Shown: one piece after another, positions 50,370 to 58,796 of the stretch
Position numbering within the stretch: position 1 is the stretch's first letter
Layout of the letters: every line of letters starts with the position of its first letter
From: Spirochaetaceae bacterium
Lineage (GTDB): Bacteria; Spirochaetota; Spirochaetia; SZUA-6; DRHE01
Direction: 5' to 3'
Length of the DNA stretch: 64,000 nt
NCBI GenBank assembly: GCA_020353535.1
Contig: CP070696.1
Location: 591,869 to 655,868, forward strand
Notes under the pieces: generated by a model
The model's database searches: none
Seen by the model: the letters and a program-made list of their open reading frames with translations, nothing else
Told to the model about the DNA's origin: nothing
Program-made: the position numbers and the translations under genes

Positions 50370-51250
50370 GGCAATTTCTGCTTTCCCTTCTCCCTGGAGC
50401 GCTTGTCCCTCACTTTGTTGAGGAACTCCGGTGTGATAACTGATACGCCGGCCTGCCCTACCTCTTCCACGATACCCCGTAGAGCAACGCTCAGGAAGAC
50501 CCGGGGAATCGCCGCCAGCTTGGCCGCAGCCTCTTCGGACCATTCCAGATCTTCGGCGAATCCGCCGCGGGTGATCGCCCACATCACCGAATCCACGGAG
50601 GTAGTCTTGCTCTTGGGGATCGGCTCCCTGTACGGCGGGCTGTGTCGGGTGAACCAGAAGTGGGCGTTGTTGCGAAAGCCGTAGTCAATTGGCAGGTTGG
50701 GAAAGCGTCTGCGGCCGCCGAGGAGAACTTTGTACCATTTTTCCTTCAACAGCACCTTGTCGATGTTGAGGATCGAGCGCTGGGCATGGGTTTGCTCGTC
50801 GATCTCATAGGAGTCGAGGGAGCACTCGAACACCTGCAGGGCCTCCGCAACGAGATCCGGGTAGACGGCAGCCGGATCGCGCTCCTCCTCGCCGCGCATC
50901 GAGGGAAGCAGGGCAAAGATGGAGTTCATCATCTTCTCTTCCGTGGTTTCTCCCGGGTAACCCAGCATCACACAGTTGCGCAGGTACTTCCGATCATCGG
51001 GGATGAAGTTTAGGGTACACAAGCCGGTTCGCCGCAGATTGATGGCCGTATTGCTGTTGTCCCGGGTGTTGAACACCATCTGGCGGGAGTCTCCGGCCAC
51101 GGTGTACGGGAAACAAAGGGAATAGGGACCCAGATTCATCTGCCCCGTTTCGGCGATCGTACACACCAGAACCACGGGCATGGGAAAGAAGGAGGAGGTC
51201 TGGTAAAAGTTGTCCAGGATGCGCACGTTTCGAAAGCTGTTCTGCTTCAT
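50366..51250 (-). CDS. Flavin reductase-like FMN protein with PCP_red-like C-terminal domain
   Basis: The 294-residue protein has a flavin-reductase/FMN-binding split barrel (about 10-225; MPVVLVCTIAETGQMNLGPY, CTLNFIPDDRKYLRNC). The last 55 residues (WSEEAAAKLAAIPRVFLSVA, then a second helix containing ISV and TPEFLNKVRDKR) resemble the proto-chlorophyllide reductase 57-kDa subunit C-terminal domain (PCP_red). No photosynthesis genes are present. The ATG at 51250 is preferred over the GTG two codons earlier, though no strong ribosome site is visible. Redox role, partner unknown. Confidence 0.75.
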   Translation of the reverse strand: MKQNSFRNVRILDNFYQTSSFFPMPVVLVCTIAETGQMNLGPYSLCFPYTVAGDSRQMVFNTRDNSNTAINLRRTGLCTLNFIPDDRKYLRNCVMLGYPGETTEEKMMNSIFALLPSMRGEEERDPAAVYPDLVAEALQVFECSLDSYEIDEQTHAQRSILNIDKVLLKEKWYKVLLGGRRRFPNLPIDYGFRNNAHFWFTRHSPPYREPIPKSKTTSVDSVMWAITRGGFAEDLEWSEEAAAKLAAIPRVFLSVALRGIVEEVGQAGVSVITPEFLNKVRDKRSREKGKQKLP

Positions 51251-51260
51251 GGGCACGGCG

Positions 51261-51974
51261 CTACTGTGGCAGCTTTACCACCTGGATGTCAACGCGCTGA
51301 ATGAGTTCTTTCCAAACCTCGGCGGGCCGAGGATCGAAGATGAATCTCCGTTCAGCCGGGATGATGTGCCAATCCCCCCGGGCGATCTCATTATCCAGCT
51401 GCCCCGGTGCCCATCCGGAGTAACCTGCGTAGACCCGAAACTCATCTTCACCGCTGGCAATGATACGCTTGAGAATCAGCTCATCCGAGCCCAGATGGAC
51501 ACCCGGGATCACCTGGCGCATGCCTTCGGGTGCGCCATCCGATCGGAGCAGGAACAGCAGGCGGTTGGGAAATACGGGTCCTCCGAAATATACGGAATGG
51601 GCGTCCAAGCCGGCGATCTCCGGCCAGAGTTCCGCCATGGTGTGTCGGGTTGGTCGATCGATGATCAGCCCGAAGGCTCCTTGGGCGTCATAGTCGATCA
51701 GGAAGACAACAGTCTGAGCGAAGTTGGGATCCTGGAGAGTCCGGGCGGCGACCAGGAACGTACCACCCTGTGGCCGGTCAAGGGACTGGACCTGGAATGC
51801 CGGCTGCTGGATTTGGACGGACGAACGGCCGACCTCAGGATTTGGCTGTTCGATGCCCGCTCGCCCGGAGTCGATCACGATCCAGATCATCAGCAGAGTA
51901 ATAGCTGCCAACCATGACACTATCGCATAAACCTGCAGATTCCGGATCCCTTTGCCCCCTCGTTTGCACCTCAT
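51261..51974 (-). CDS. YqgE/AlgH-family protein with N-terminal membrane anchor
   Basis: The 237-residue protein has a YqgE/AlgH domain (about 65-237): GTFLVAARTLQDPNFAQTVV, GAFGLIIDRPT, VYFGGPVFPNRLLFLL and YAGYSGWAPGQLDNEI. Unusually, residues 15-35 form a membrane segment (VYAIVSWLAAITLLMIWIVI), so the domain is tethered, probably on the outer face of the inner membrane. Usual family members are soluble and cytosolic. GAGG precedes the ATG. Confidence 0.82.
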   Translation of the reverse strand: MRCKRGGKGIRNLQVYAIVSWLAAITLLMIWIVIDSGRAGIEQPNPEVGRSSVQIQQPAFQVQSLDRPQGGTFLVAARTLQDPNFAQTVVFLIDYDAQGAFGLIIDRPTRHTMAELWPEIAGLDAHSVYFGGPVFPNRLLFLLRSDGAPEGMRQVIPGVHLGSDELILKRIIASGEDEFRVYAGYSGWAPGQLDNEIARGDWHIIPAERRFIFDPRPAEVWKELIQRVDIQVVKLPQ

Positions 51975-52124
51975 AGTCCCACAACCTCAAACTCATCATA
52001 CATACAATCGGAGGCCCGGTATATGCCCGGGTCTGGCAGAGCCTTACTCCCGCATCCCGTCTCTGAGCCCTCGCAGAAATCAGAAAGGATATCGAGACAG
52101 CCAACAAAATAAAAAGAAATCCGA

Positions 52125-52334
52125 TTAGTCGTCTTCTCTGTCTACCTGGCTCCTGTGAAAATACAGGAACTCATAGTCGTAAGTTTCCCAGGAGCAGAAT
52201 ATCTTCTTATAGGCACCACCGTTCGGGAAACTCTCTGTGTGTCGGACTTTCTTGTTTGTGAGGCGCTCGGCGATTTTGGAATGGGGGGATCTGTGATCCG
52301 TCCAGCCCCAAACCTTCTTTCGGCTCCGGCTCAT
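52125..52334 (-). CDS. Small basic conserved protein (MSRSRKKxxWxTDHRSP type)
   Basis: The 69-residue protein starts MSRSRKKVWGWTDHRSPHSK and has an SFPNGGAYKKIFCSWETYDY segment; small proteins of this form recur in Gram-positive bacteria and phages, function unknown to me. An AGGAGG site eight bases upstream supports the ATG at 52334. It is transcribed away from the TPR operon. Confidence 0.65.
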   Translation of the reverse strand: MSRSRKKVWGWTDHRSPHSKIAERLTNKKVRHTESFPNGGAYKKIFCSWETYDYEFLYFHRSQVDREDD

Positions 52335-52668
52335 GTCCCAACCTCCTGAAAAAGAGATTAGAACACGGCGAACAATCCTCTGCTTTTCATCGTCTATCTA
52401 AGGCATTTATCCACAATCCCGCCAGGATCGAAGAGACCGTCAGGGCATTCCCTGGCAGGTTGGGTTGCTCAAGCAATATGTTATACTTACAGATGTCAGG
52501 TTGCTCGTAGTGAGCCGGTCGAGAGATTCTCATGGAGTGCTGTTTTCTCCGGCTTCTTCGCCTCCTATTCCCCGACGTGTACCGAAGGGAAAACGGGGGT
52601 GGCCAATGTGGGAAACCGCGGAACTGTTACGTTGATCCAAGTACACCCAGCGTACTACAATAAGCCCC
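52335..52668. promoter_or_regulatory. 334-bp intergenic region with a weak promoter before the TPR/PglY-PglZ/RecD2 operon
   Basis: No gene is visible here. TTGGGT (52460-52465) and TATACT (52482-52487), 16 bp apart, are the best promoter candidate for the rightward operon, leaving a leader of about 180 bases. A small stem CAGGG-CATT-CCCTG (52441-52454) precedes it. The rest has no repeats, terminator or RNA I recognise. Confidence 0.4.
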
Positions 52669-53640
52669 GTGTCCTACCAGGAGTACCAGCAACTTCTGAC
52701 TCAGAGAAAGTATCTCGAGGCGGCCCGTTTTGCCGAGAAGCAGGTTGAGGAGCAGGCCGGGGCGGATCGGGATTCGGGGGAGTTCTGGCTAACTCAGCAG
52801 GCCCGGGCACTGAACCGCGCCGGCGAGTACGCAGCGGCTCTGGTGGCGGGAAGGCGGGCTCTGAACCTGGCCCCTGAAAACGCCTTTGCCGTGGCCGCGA
52901 CCGCAGACGCACTATTCGGATTGCAGCGCCGGGAGGAAGCCCTGGGGCACTACCTGGAGCTGCTCCGTAGTCCCCGGCTCCTGCAGCAGGGACGAAAGGG
53001 AGTGCTGGAGTGCCTGTCTGGATTGAAGCGGTGGGACGAGATATTGGAGTGTCTTTCCGGATGGAACCTTCCTGAAGAACAATCCCTTCCCTGGCGGGTG
53101 AAAGCCCTGAGCGCCCTCGGCCGCAGCGAAGAGGCACTGGAGAGCTGCCGTCGCTGGCTGGAGCTTCAGCCCCACTACCCGCCAGCTCTCTGGGAGGCCA
53201 GTGAGCTGGAGGTCCGCCTAAACGGCCTGGAGGCGGCTGTGGAAAAGGCCGGCCGGCTGGCCCGCATCCCTTCGCTTCCTCAAGTGTATCGGGAGATCTA
53301 CGCCTCCCTCTGCCGGAGAGCCGGTCGGCATGAGGAAGCGGTGAAGGCCTATGAAACCATCGGAGCCCAGGGAGAGCAGAGCCGCATCCAGAAGAAAAAA
53401 GCCTTCACCCTGGCCAAAAGCGGCCGGGAGGGGGAAGCCCTACCCCTGCTGGAGGAACTGCTGAAGAACGAACCTGCGGATAAGTACCTGCACTCCAGTT
53501 ACGCCGCCGCCTGCAGGAGGATCGGCGATCTGGAACGAGCCATCAACTTCTACAACAAGCTGCTCACCCTGCACCCGGAACAGCGCTCGCTGTACGGGCG
53601 CATCAAAGGCCTCATGCGCAAGCTGGAGGAACAGGGATGA
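52669..53640 (+). CDS. TPR-repeat protein heading the PglY-PglZ/RecD2 operon
   Basis: This 323-residue soluble protein consists almost wholly of TPR-like helical pairs (for example RAGEYAAALVAGRRALNLAP, LGRSEEALESCRRWLELQP and IGDLERAINFYNKLLTLHPE), about eight units. It starts with GTG (no strong ribosome site). Its TGA overlaps the ATG of the giant ATPase gene, so the two are translationally coupled and probably form a complex. TPR proteins of this kind act as adaptors. No catalytic motif is seen. Confidence 0.78.
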   Translation: MSYQEYQQLLTQRKYLEAARFAEKQVEEQAGADRDSGEFWLTQQARALNRAGEYAAALVAGRRALNLAPENAFAVAATADALFGLQRREEALGHYLELLRSPRLLQQGRKGVLECLSGLKRWDEILECLSGWNLPEEQSLPWRVKALSALGRSEEALESCRRWLELQPHYPPALWEASELEVRLNGLEAAVEKAGRLARIPSLPQVYREIYASLCRRAGRHEEAVKAYETIGAQGEQSRIQKKKAFTLAKSGREGEALPLLEELLKNEPADKYLHSSYAAACRRIGDLERAINFYNKLLTLHPEQRSLYGRIKGLMRKLEEQG

Positions 53641-56600
53641 ACCCGGCTGCCGCGCCCCGTACAATCGGGGATCTGATCGAGGTCCCGCCGGTACGGACGG
53701 TGGTCCGGCTGGAGGAGGGGAGGAACAGCCCGGCGGAGATCGCCGACAGCTTCGTGTTCACCTCAGAGGTCAAGGCTCACCTGACGGTGATCGCCGAAGC
53801 CCTGAGTGCGGCAAAGGGTCAGGGGTACTTCCTGCAGGGGGATTTCGGGTCGGGGAAATCCCACTTCCTGGCCGCTCTCTACACCTGGATCTCTGGTCGG
53901 TCGGGGGCCGAGCGCCTGTCCGCAGACCACGAGGCGCTCGGCAGGGCCGAAGAATCCGTGGGGCGGGTACTGCCCGCGACGGTGTCCCTGATCGACTACC
54001 GCTCCGAGACCTCCCTGGAAACCATCGTCCTGGAAGCGATCGAGCGGGCCCTGAACGAAGCCGGAAGAACCTCCTCTCTCACGCCTCTTTCGGTGTTCCT
54101 TGCCCAGCTGAAGGAGCTGCTTAAGAGCCCCGAAACGGCCCTGGCTTTTCTTCGGTTGGCCGCCGACAGCGGGGCGGAAATTGCAGAACCGGACACCGAC
54201 ACTTCGGGAAACGTCCTGTCCACGTGGATCGCCGCCCATCCCCGGGAGGCCTACACCCTGGGCATGAGACTTCTCAAGGAGCAGGGACTGGAGACACCCC
54301 AGGCTCTGGTGGAGGATCGTAAGGAAACCTTCGAGCGGGTCTATCGGGAGCTCAAATCCGCCGGTTTTTCGGGGCTGATGCTTCTGATCGACGAGCTTTC
54401 GGAGTTCCTTCGCTCCAAACCCACGGCCCAGGCACAGAACGAAGACGCCCGGACCCTGCAGTTCCTGGGGGAGCTCAGTCTCGATCGTCCCCTGTGGATC
54501 GTGGCCGCGGTACAGGAGAGCATCGAGAGCACCGGGGACTTCGACCGGGCGATCATCCGCAAGATCAAAGACCGTTTTCCCGTCAAGCTTGCCCTGTCTA
54601 CAGTGCACATCCGCGCCCTAATCTCCGACCGACTGGTCCGCAAGAAACCCGGCGCCGAGGAGATAATCCTGCGGATCTACGAGGACTACCGCAGGCAGTT
54701 CTCCACGTTCGAAAGTTCCTTCGACGAGTTCCGGCAGCTGTACCCCGTACACCCGGCCACCATCGCTCTCCTGGACGGATTGGGGGGATTGTTCAGCCAG
54801 CACAGGGGAATCGTGGACTTCGTCTGTTCCCGCATCGCCGGGGACAACCGGCGGGGAATACCCTCGATTCTGGAGCGGCCCCAGCGGGAGCTGCTCGGAC
54901 CGGACAGCATCTTCGAGCATTTTTCCTCCCGCCTGGCTGAGTTTTCCGCCTACAACATCTACCCCCGCCACGTCGTGCCTCATCTGGACCGAGAGATCGA
55001 CAGGATCATCAGTGACGGGGCGGACCGGCACCTGGCCAGGAGGATCATTCGCATGCTGGTCCTCTTTCGCATCCACCCCACTGCGGCAGCCCCGAACGCG
55101 GCCAGGCTGGCGGAACTGGCAGCCTGCAGCCTGGATGCCCCGGAGTTGAGTGCCCGTTTCGTAGCCGAAGCGCTCCTCGACCCCCTGGCCACCGCCAGCC
55201 GATTCTTGCGAAAACGCCAGCCTGCGGATAAAGATCCCGCCCTGGCGGTCTACGAGATCTCCAGTGAGGAGGATTCGGGCAAGGTGTTGGAGGCCAGGAT
55301 CCGCCGACTCTCCGACGAAATTTCGGAGCGGGACAGCCGGCTTCTCAGCGAGCCCCTTTTCCAGCTGCCCGAGACCGACTCCTGGCCAGGCGCGGCCGTC
55401 GGCCGGGAAGGCACCGTGCGGGAGATCGACTGGAATCTGAGCAAGCGCCGGGCCCTGATTCGCTTCCTTCATCCGGAGGAGGCTGCTCCCGTCGACCTGT
55501 TTTCTGAGCTCGAAGCCCGGGAATGCGACTTCGCCCTGCTGCTCACCCTGGGGGAGGTACGGCTTCCCGAGGTGCGGCTTCCCGAAGTACCGCATTCCGG
55601 CGCGCACGCCGCTGTATGGCGGATCCCTCTCCCCAAAGCGGGTGAAACCCTGGACACTTTAAAGGAGTACCTAGCGGTCAGACTCCTCCAGCAGGAGCTG
55701 TCCCCCTCAAATCCCGCGGACGCGTCCCTGATTTCCCTGGTTGCCGAGCGGACGGGGCGCCTGAGGCCGGCGGCGGCCCAGGCGGCCCTGGAGGCCTTCT
55801 ATGCCGGTAGTTTCGCGGATCCCAGCATACGCGTGGATGCGGCGGTTCGCCAGCTCCGGCGCTTCGACAGTCTCCTGGAGGCGGCCGGCCAGACGGTGCT
55901 TGGAGCCCGCTACCCCCGATTCGCGGAGGTGGCCCCCCGGCGCTACACACCCTCCCCTCGGATCTACCAGCAGCTGCTGGAAAGCTTCGTCATTCCGGGC
56001 AGCCTGGCCCTGAGTCAGGCCCGCCAGCTCGGCGCGGCCATCGACGGACTGGCTGTTCCGTTGGGTCTGGTTGAAGTGAAGCGCAGCTCCTACGTATTTT
56101 CCCCCGATATCGCCGCTCATCCACTGCTGGTTTTCTTCTTCGAGCTGCTCCGCCCCTCTCAGGCCGTAACCCTGTCCGAGGTGCTGGAGAAGCTCACGCG
56201 GGGCGACTTCGGTCTGCCAAAGGACACGGCCCTGTTTCTCATCGCCTCCCTGGCTGCCGGCGGTCTGATCACGGTTCGCCGCGGCGGCCGGACCGTGGCT
56301 TTGGAGTTCCTCAACCTCCAGAACCTGGAGCGGGCCGAAGAAATCGCCCTGGGCGAGTTGATCGGCGATCGCGACAGGGCAACCCTTCTGGAGGAATGCG
56401 CTTTTCTCTCCTCCACCGACGAGTTCGGCTCCTTCGGGCTGCGGCAGCAGCGGGACGCCTGGAAAGCGGCAGTGTCCTTTCGCGGCAGTGCCGAGCAGCT
56501 GAGCGTGGATGCGCTGGCCAGACTGAGCCAGCGCAAGGAATACTCCTCTTTTCGGGCGTTCCCCTTCACGGCCCTGGAGGAGAAGCTGGAGGCCCTGAAC

Positions 56601-58796
56601 AAGCTGGCTAAAGAGATCCGGGTATCCTACCCGGCCAAGGAAGGGCTGGAGAAATTCCTGGCTGCCTGGCGGGCCAGCGGGTTGGAGACGAAAGACATTC
56701 AGTTGCTGAAGGGCCTGGACCGTTTTCTGCGGCGGGAGGCGGAGAAGTTCGTCTTCGTCCATCACTACCTGCGTCACGAGGCGGTGGGAAAGTGCGGAGG
56801 CCTGGGCTCGGGTCCGGCAGGCGAGCTGGAATCCTTGCGCCTGCGCATGCTCGAGCTGATGGCCGATCCGCTTGAAGGAGTCATTCCCGACGAGGGAGCC
56901 GAAGTGGACCACCTGTTTTCCGCCTTTCGGGAACGCTACATTCCCCTCTATGCGGGACTGCACCAGAGCTACTACGAGGCTCTGCGTCCTCCCCCCCTTG
57001 CCAAAAACGCCGCCCGGGCTTTGGAAACCCTGCGTCTTCTGGCGGGTGTCGAAGCCCTGGACCGGCCTCCGGGGTTGGACCGCTTCCTGCTTTCCTTGAG
57101 TACCCCCCGAACGGGACAGTGCGGCAGACAGGTACGGGAGGAGCTGATGCGCGCTCCGGTCTGCGGTTGCGGCTTTCTGCCGGGGCAGAGCGCTCCGGTG
57201 ATTCAGGCAGCGGATCCACAGAAGGAGATCGACCGCTTCCTCCAGGAGTACCTGGCCATTCTCAAGTCTCCCACCTTGCTGGAGACTCTGGGCAGCCACG
57301 CCTATGCGATCCAGGACCTGAAGCCGAAGATCGCCCCTCGCCTCAATGAGCTCGCTTCGGGGCTTCGCTCCGGCCGCATGAGCTCCTCCCTGCTCGTGAG
57401 CACCCTGGACCAGGAAATCTCCGTAGAGCTGGCCGAGGCGCTCAAGGGCAGCGTGCGCTTGCGCCGTATCGACCTGCAGTCACTGGTCAGACGCCTGGCC
57501 GGTCGCCGCCTGCCGGCGGCGAAGATCCTCGATTTGGTGAGCGAATGGCTGGGCAAGAGCCGGAGCGGGGAACTGATCGCCGTGGAAGGGGCCAGCGTCT
57601 CGACCCATGACGCTGCGGCCGGCGGGATAGGAACCGGCGGGGAACCTTCCGTCGATTCCCTCGAAGCGGCGGAGCCTTCGGCTCGTCCGGGTATGGCGAG
57701 TACAGCAAGCACGCTCAACTGGTGGACGCTGGCCAACGCCAGGGTATTTCCTGCCTTGGCGGAGACGACACGGGGCTCCCCGCGACGGATTCTAGACCTG
57801 GAAGAGGAGCTGGAGCGGCGTTTTCCCGCCGGCCGGCTGGTCGAGCACCTCAGAGCTCTGGCGTCCTTGGAGTTGATCGACTATATCCTCTCGGAACCCT
57901 TTCACCTCCGGGCCGTCCAGGCGGCCTGGCAGATCCTGGCCGGGCGGGTCCTCGGGGCGGAAGTCGCTGCGGAGCTGCGGACCCTTCAAACCCTGCACTG
58001 CCGCCACGCGGACCCAGAAGCCGCCGCGCGGATCGAGGATCGCCTCCTGCTGCTCGACAAACTCATTGCCATCCAGGAGCTGCCCTTTCCCGGACGGCTG
58101 TCCCTGCGCCCGGCGCTGGAAATCTTTGTGGCCGATCCCTGGTGCGGGGCAGCGCTTCAGGCTCAGGCCGCCGAGCTCCTGCAACGAATCACTTTCCTGG
58201 GCGACCGCTGGCTCGCGGATCTGAAACCGGTCCAGCCGATCGATCTGCAGCGGGAAGCTCTGGTTCTGCTGGTCGACGGCGTGCCGCCGGATGTTTGGCT
58301 GGAGTGCACGGACATCATTGAGGCCTGGCCGCAAGGCCTCGCCACCGAATGGGCCCGGCTGGAAGCCGAGCCGCAGACCGTACCCGCCACTGCCCGACTG
58401 TTGGGCCTTGAGGGGGATCCGGTAGAGGCGCTGGAAGCCATCGGGGTGCCCTACCTGCTGCCGAGGGGTCACGAGGAAGAAGAGTTGGAGCGGCTTCTGA
58501 GCCCTCAACCGTCTGCCGGGGCAGCGGTGTTGCGGCTGGGAGCTCTTGACCGCAGCGCCCATAAGGGTGCGGTCAAGCTGGCGGAGATGGCTGCCCGGCT
58601 TCGACACCTTCTGGAAACCAAGCTTCCCGCTCTCCTCGATCATTGCCGGCAGGGCAACCAGGAGCTGATCCTGACGACCGATCACGGGCTGTCTCTGACC
58701 GCCGGAGCCCTGAGCCACGGAGCGGGCGGTGTCTACGAACGGGCCATCTTCAGGGCCAGCTGGAGCCCTACCAAATCAACAACAAATCATGACTGA
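53637..58796 (+). CDS. Giant PglY/BrxC-like P-loop ATPase (DUF6079 type) with PglZ-like C-terminal domain
   Basis: The 1719-residue protein starts like PglY/DUF6079: IGDLIEVPPVRTVVRL, FVFTSEVKAHLTVI, then a Walker A GDFGSGKS (68-75) followed by HFLAAL, and a Walker B LMLLIDEL with Asp252-Glu253. A long helical middle (about 400-1250) contains winged-helix-like parts. A Cys pair CGCGF is near residue 1180. The last 250 residues resemble a compact PglZ/alkaline-phosphatase core: LVLLVDGVPPDVW with Asp1547, TVPATARLLG as a possible nucleophile loop, and LILTTDHGLSL with Asp1682-His1683. In BREX type 2, PglY and PglZ are separate proteins; here they appear fused. No PglX methyltransferase or PglW is encoded nearby. 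ATGA coupling upstream and an 8-bp overlap with recD2 place all three genes in one operon. Confidence 0.75.
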   Translation: MNPAAAPRTIGDLIEVPPVRTVVRLEEGRNSPAEIADSFVFTSEVKAHLTVIAEALSAAKGQGYFLQGDFGSGKSHFLAALYTWISGRSGAERLSADHEALGRAEESVGRVLPATVSLIDYRSETSLETIVLEAIERALNEAGRTSSLTPLSVFLAQLKELLKSPETALAFLRLAADSGAEIAEPDTDTSGNVLSTWIAAHPREAYTLGMRLLKEQGLETPQALVEDRKETFERVYRELKSAGFSGLMLLIDELSEFLRSKPTAQAQNEDARTLQFLGELSLDRPLWIVAAVQESIESTGDFDRAIIRKIKDRFPVKLALSTVHIRALISDRLVRKKPGAEEIILRIYEDYRRQFSTFESSFDEFRQLYPVHPATIALLDGLGGLFSQHRGIVDFVCSRIAGDNRRGIPSILERPQRELLGPDSIFEHFSSRLAEFSAYNIYPRHVVPHLDREIDRIISDGADRHLARRIIRMLVLFRIHPTAAAPNAARLAELAACSLDAPELSARFVAEALLDPLATASRFLRKRQPADKDPALAVYEISSEEDSGKVLEARIRRLSDEISERDSRLLSEPLFQLPETDSWPGAAVGREGTVREIDWNLSKRRALIRFLHPEEAAPVDLFSELEARECDFALLLTLGEVRLPEVRLPEVPHSGAHAAVWRIPLPKAGETLDTLKEYLAVRLLQQELSPSNPADASLISLVAERTGRLRPAAAQAALEAFYAGSFADPSIRVDAAVRQLRRFDSLLEAAGQTVLGARYPRFAEVAPRRYTPSPRIYQQLLESFVIPGSLALSQARQLGAAIDGLAVPLGLVEVKRSSYVFSPDIAAHPLLVFFFELLRPSQAVTLSEVLEKLTRGDFGLPKDTALFLIASLAAGGLITVRRGGRTVALEFLNLQNLERAEEIALGELIGDRDRATLLEECAFLSSTDEFGSFGLRQQRDAWKAAVSFRGSAEQLSVDALARLSQRKEYSSFRAFPFTALEEKLEALNKLAKEIRVSYPAKEGLEKFLAAWRASGLETKDIQLLKGLDRFLRREAEKFVFVHHYLRHEAVGKCGGLGSGPAGELESLRLRMLELMADPLEGVIPDEGAEVDHLFSAFRERYIPLYAGLHQSYYEALRPPPLAKNAARALETLRLLAGVEALDRPPGLDRFLLSLSTPRTGQCGRQVREELMRAPVCGCGFLPGQSAPVIQAADPQKEIDRFLQEYLAILKSPTLLETLGSHAYAIQDLKPKIAPRLNELASGLRSGRMSSSLLVSTLDQEISVELAEALKGSVRLRRIDLQSLVRRLAGRRLPAAKILDLVSEWLGKSRSGELIAVEGASVSTHDAAAGGIGTGGEPSVDSLEAAEPSARPGMASTASTLNWWTLANARVFPALAETTRGSPRRILDLEEELERRFPAGRLVEHLRALASLELIDYILSEPFHLRAVQAAWQILAGRVLGAEVAAELRTLQTLHCRHADPEAAARIEDRLLLLDKLIAIQELPFPGRLSLRPALEIFVADPWCGAALQAQAAELLQRITFLGDRWLADLKPVQPIDLQREALVLLVDGVPPDVWLECTDIIEAWPQGLATEWARLEAEPQTVPATARLLGLEGDPVEALEAIGVPYLLPRGHEEEELERLLSPQPSAGAAVLRLGALDRSAHKGAVKLAEMAARLRHLLETKLPALLDHCRQGNQELILTTDHGLSLTAGALSHGAGGVYERAIFRASWSPTKSTTNHD

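Noticed and set aside
55557..55600. Tandem LPEVR-type repeat in the giant ATPase as a functional motif
   Set aside because: Only two to three short copies within a coding region; most simply a local slippage duplication.
55707..57299. 530-residue minus-strand open frame inside the PglY-PglZ-like gene
   Set aside because: GC-rich third codon positions of the plus-strand gene generate it; no start signal, no motif.
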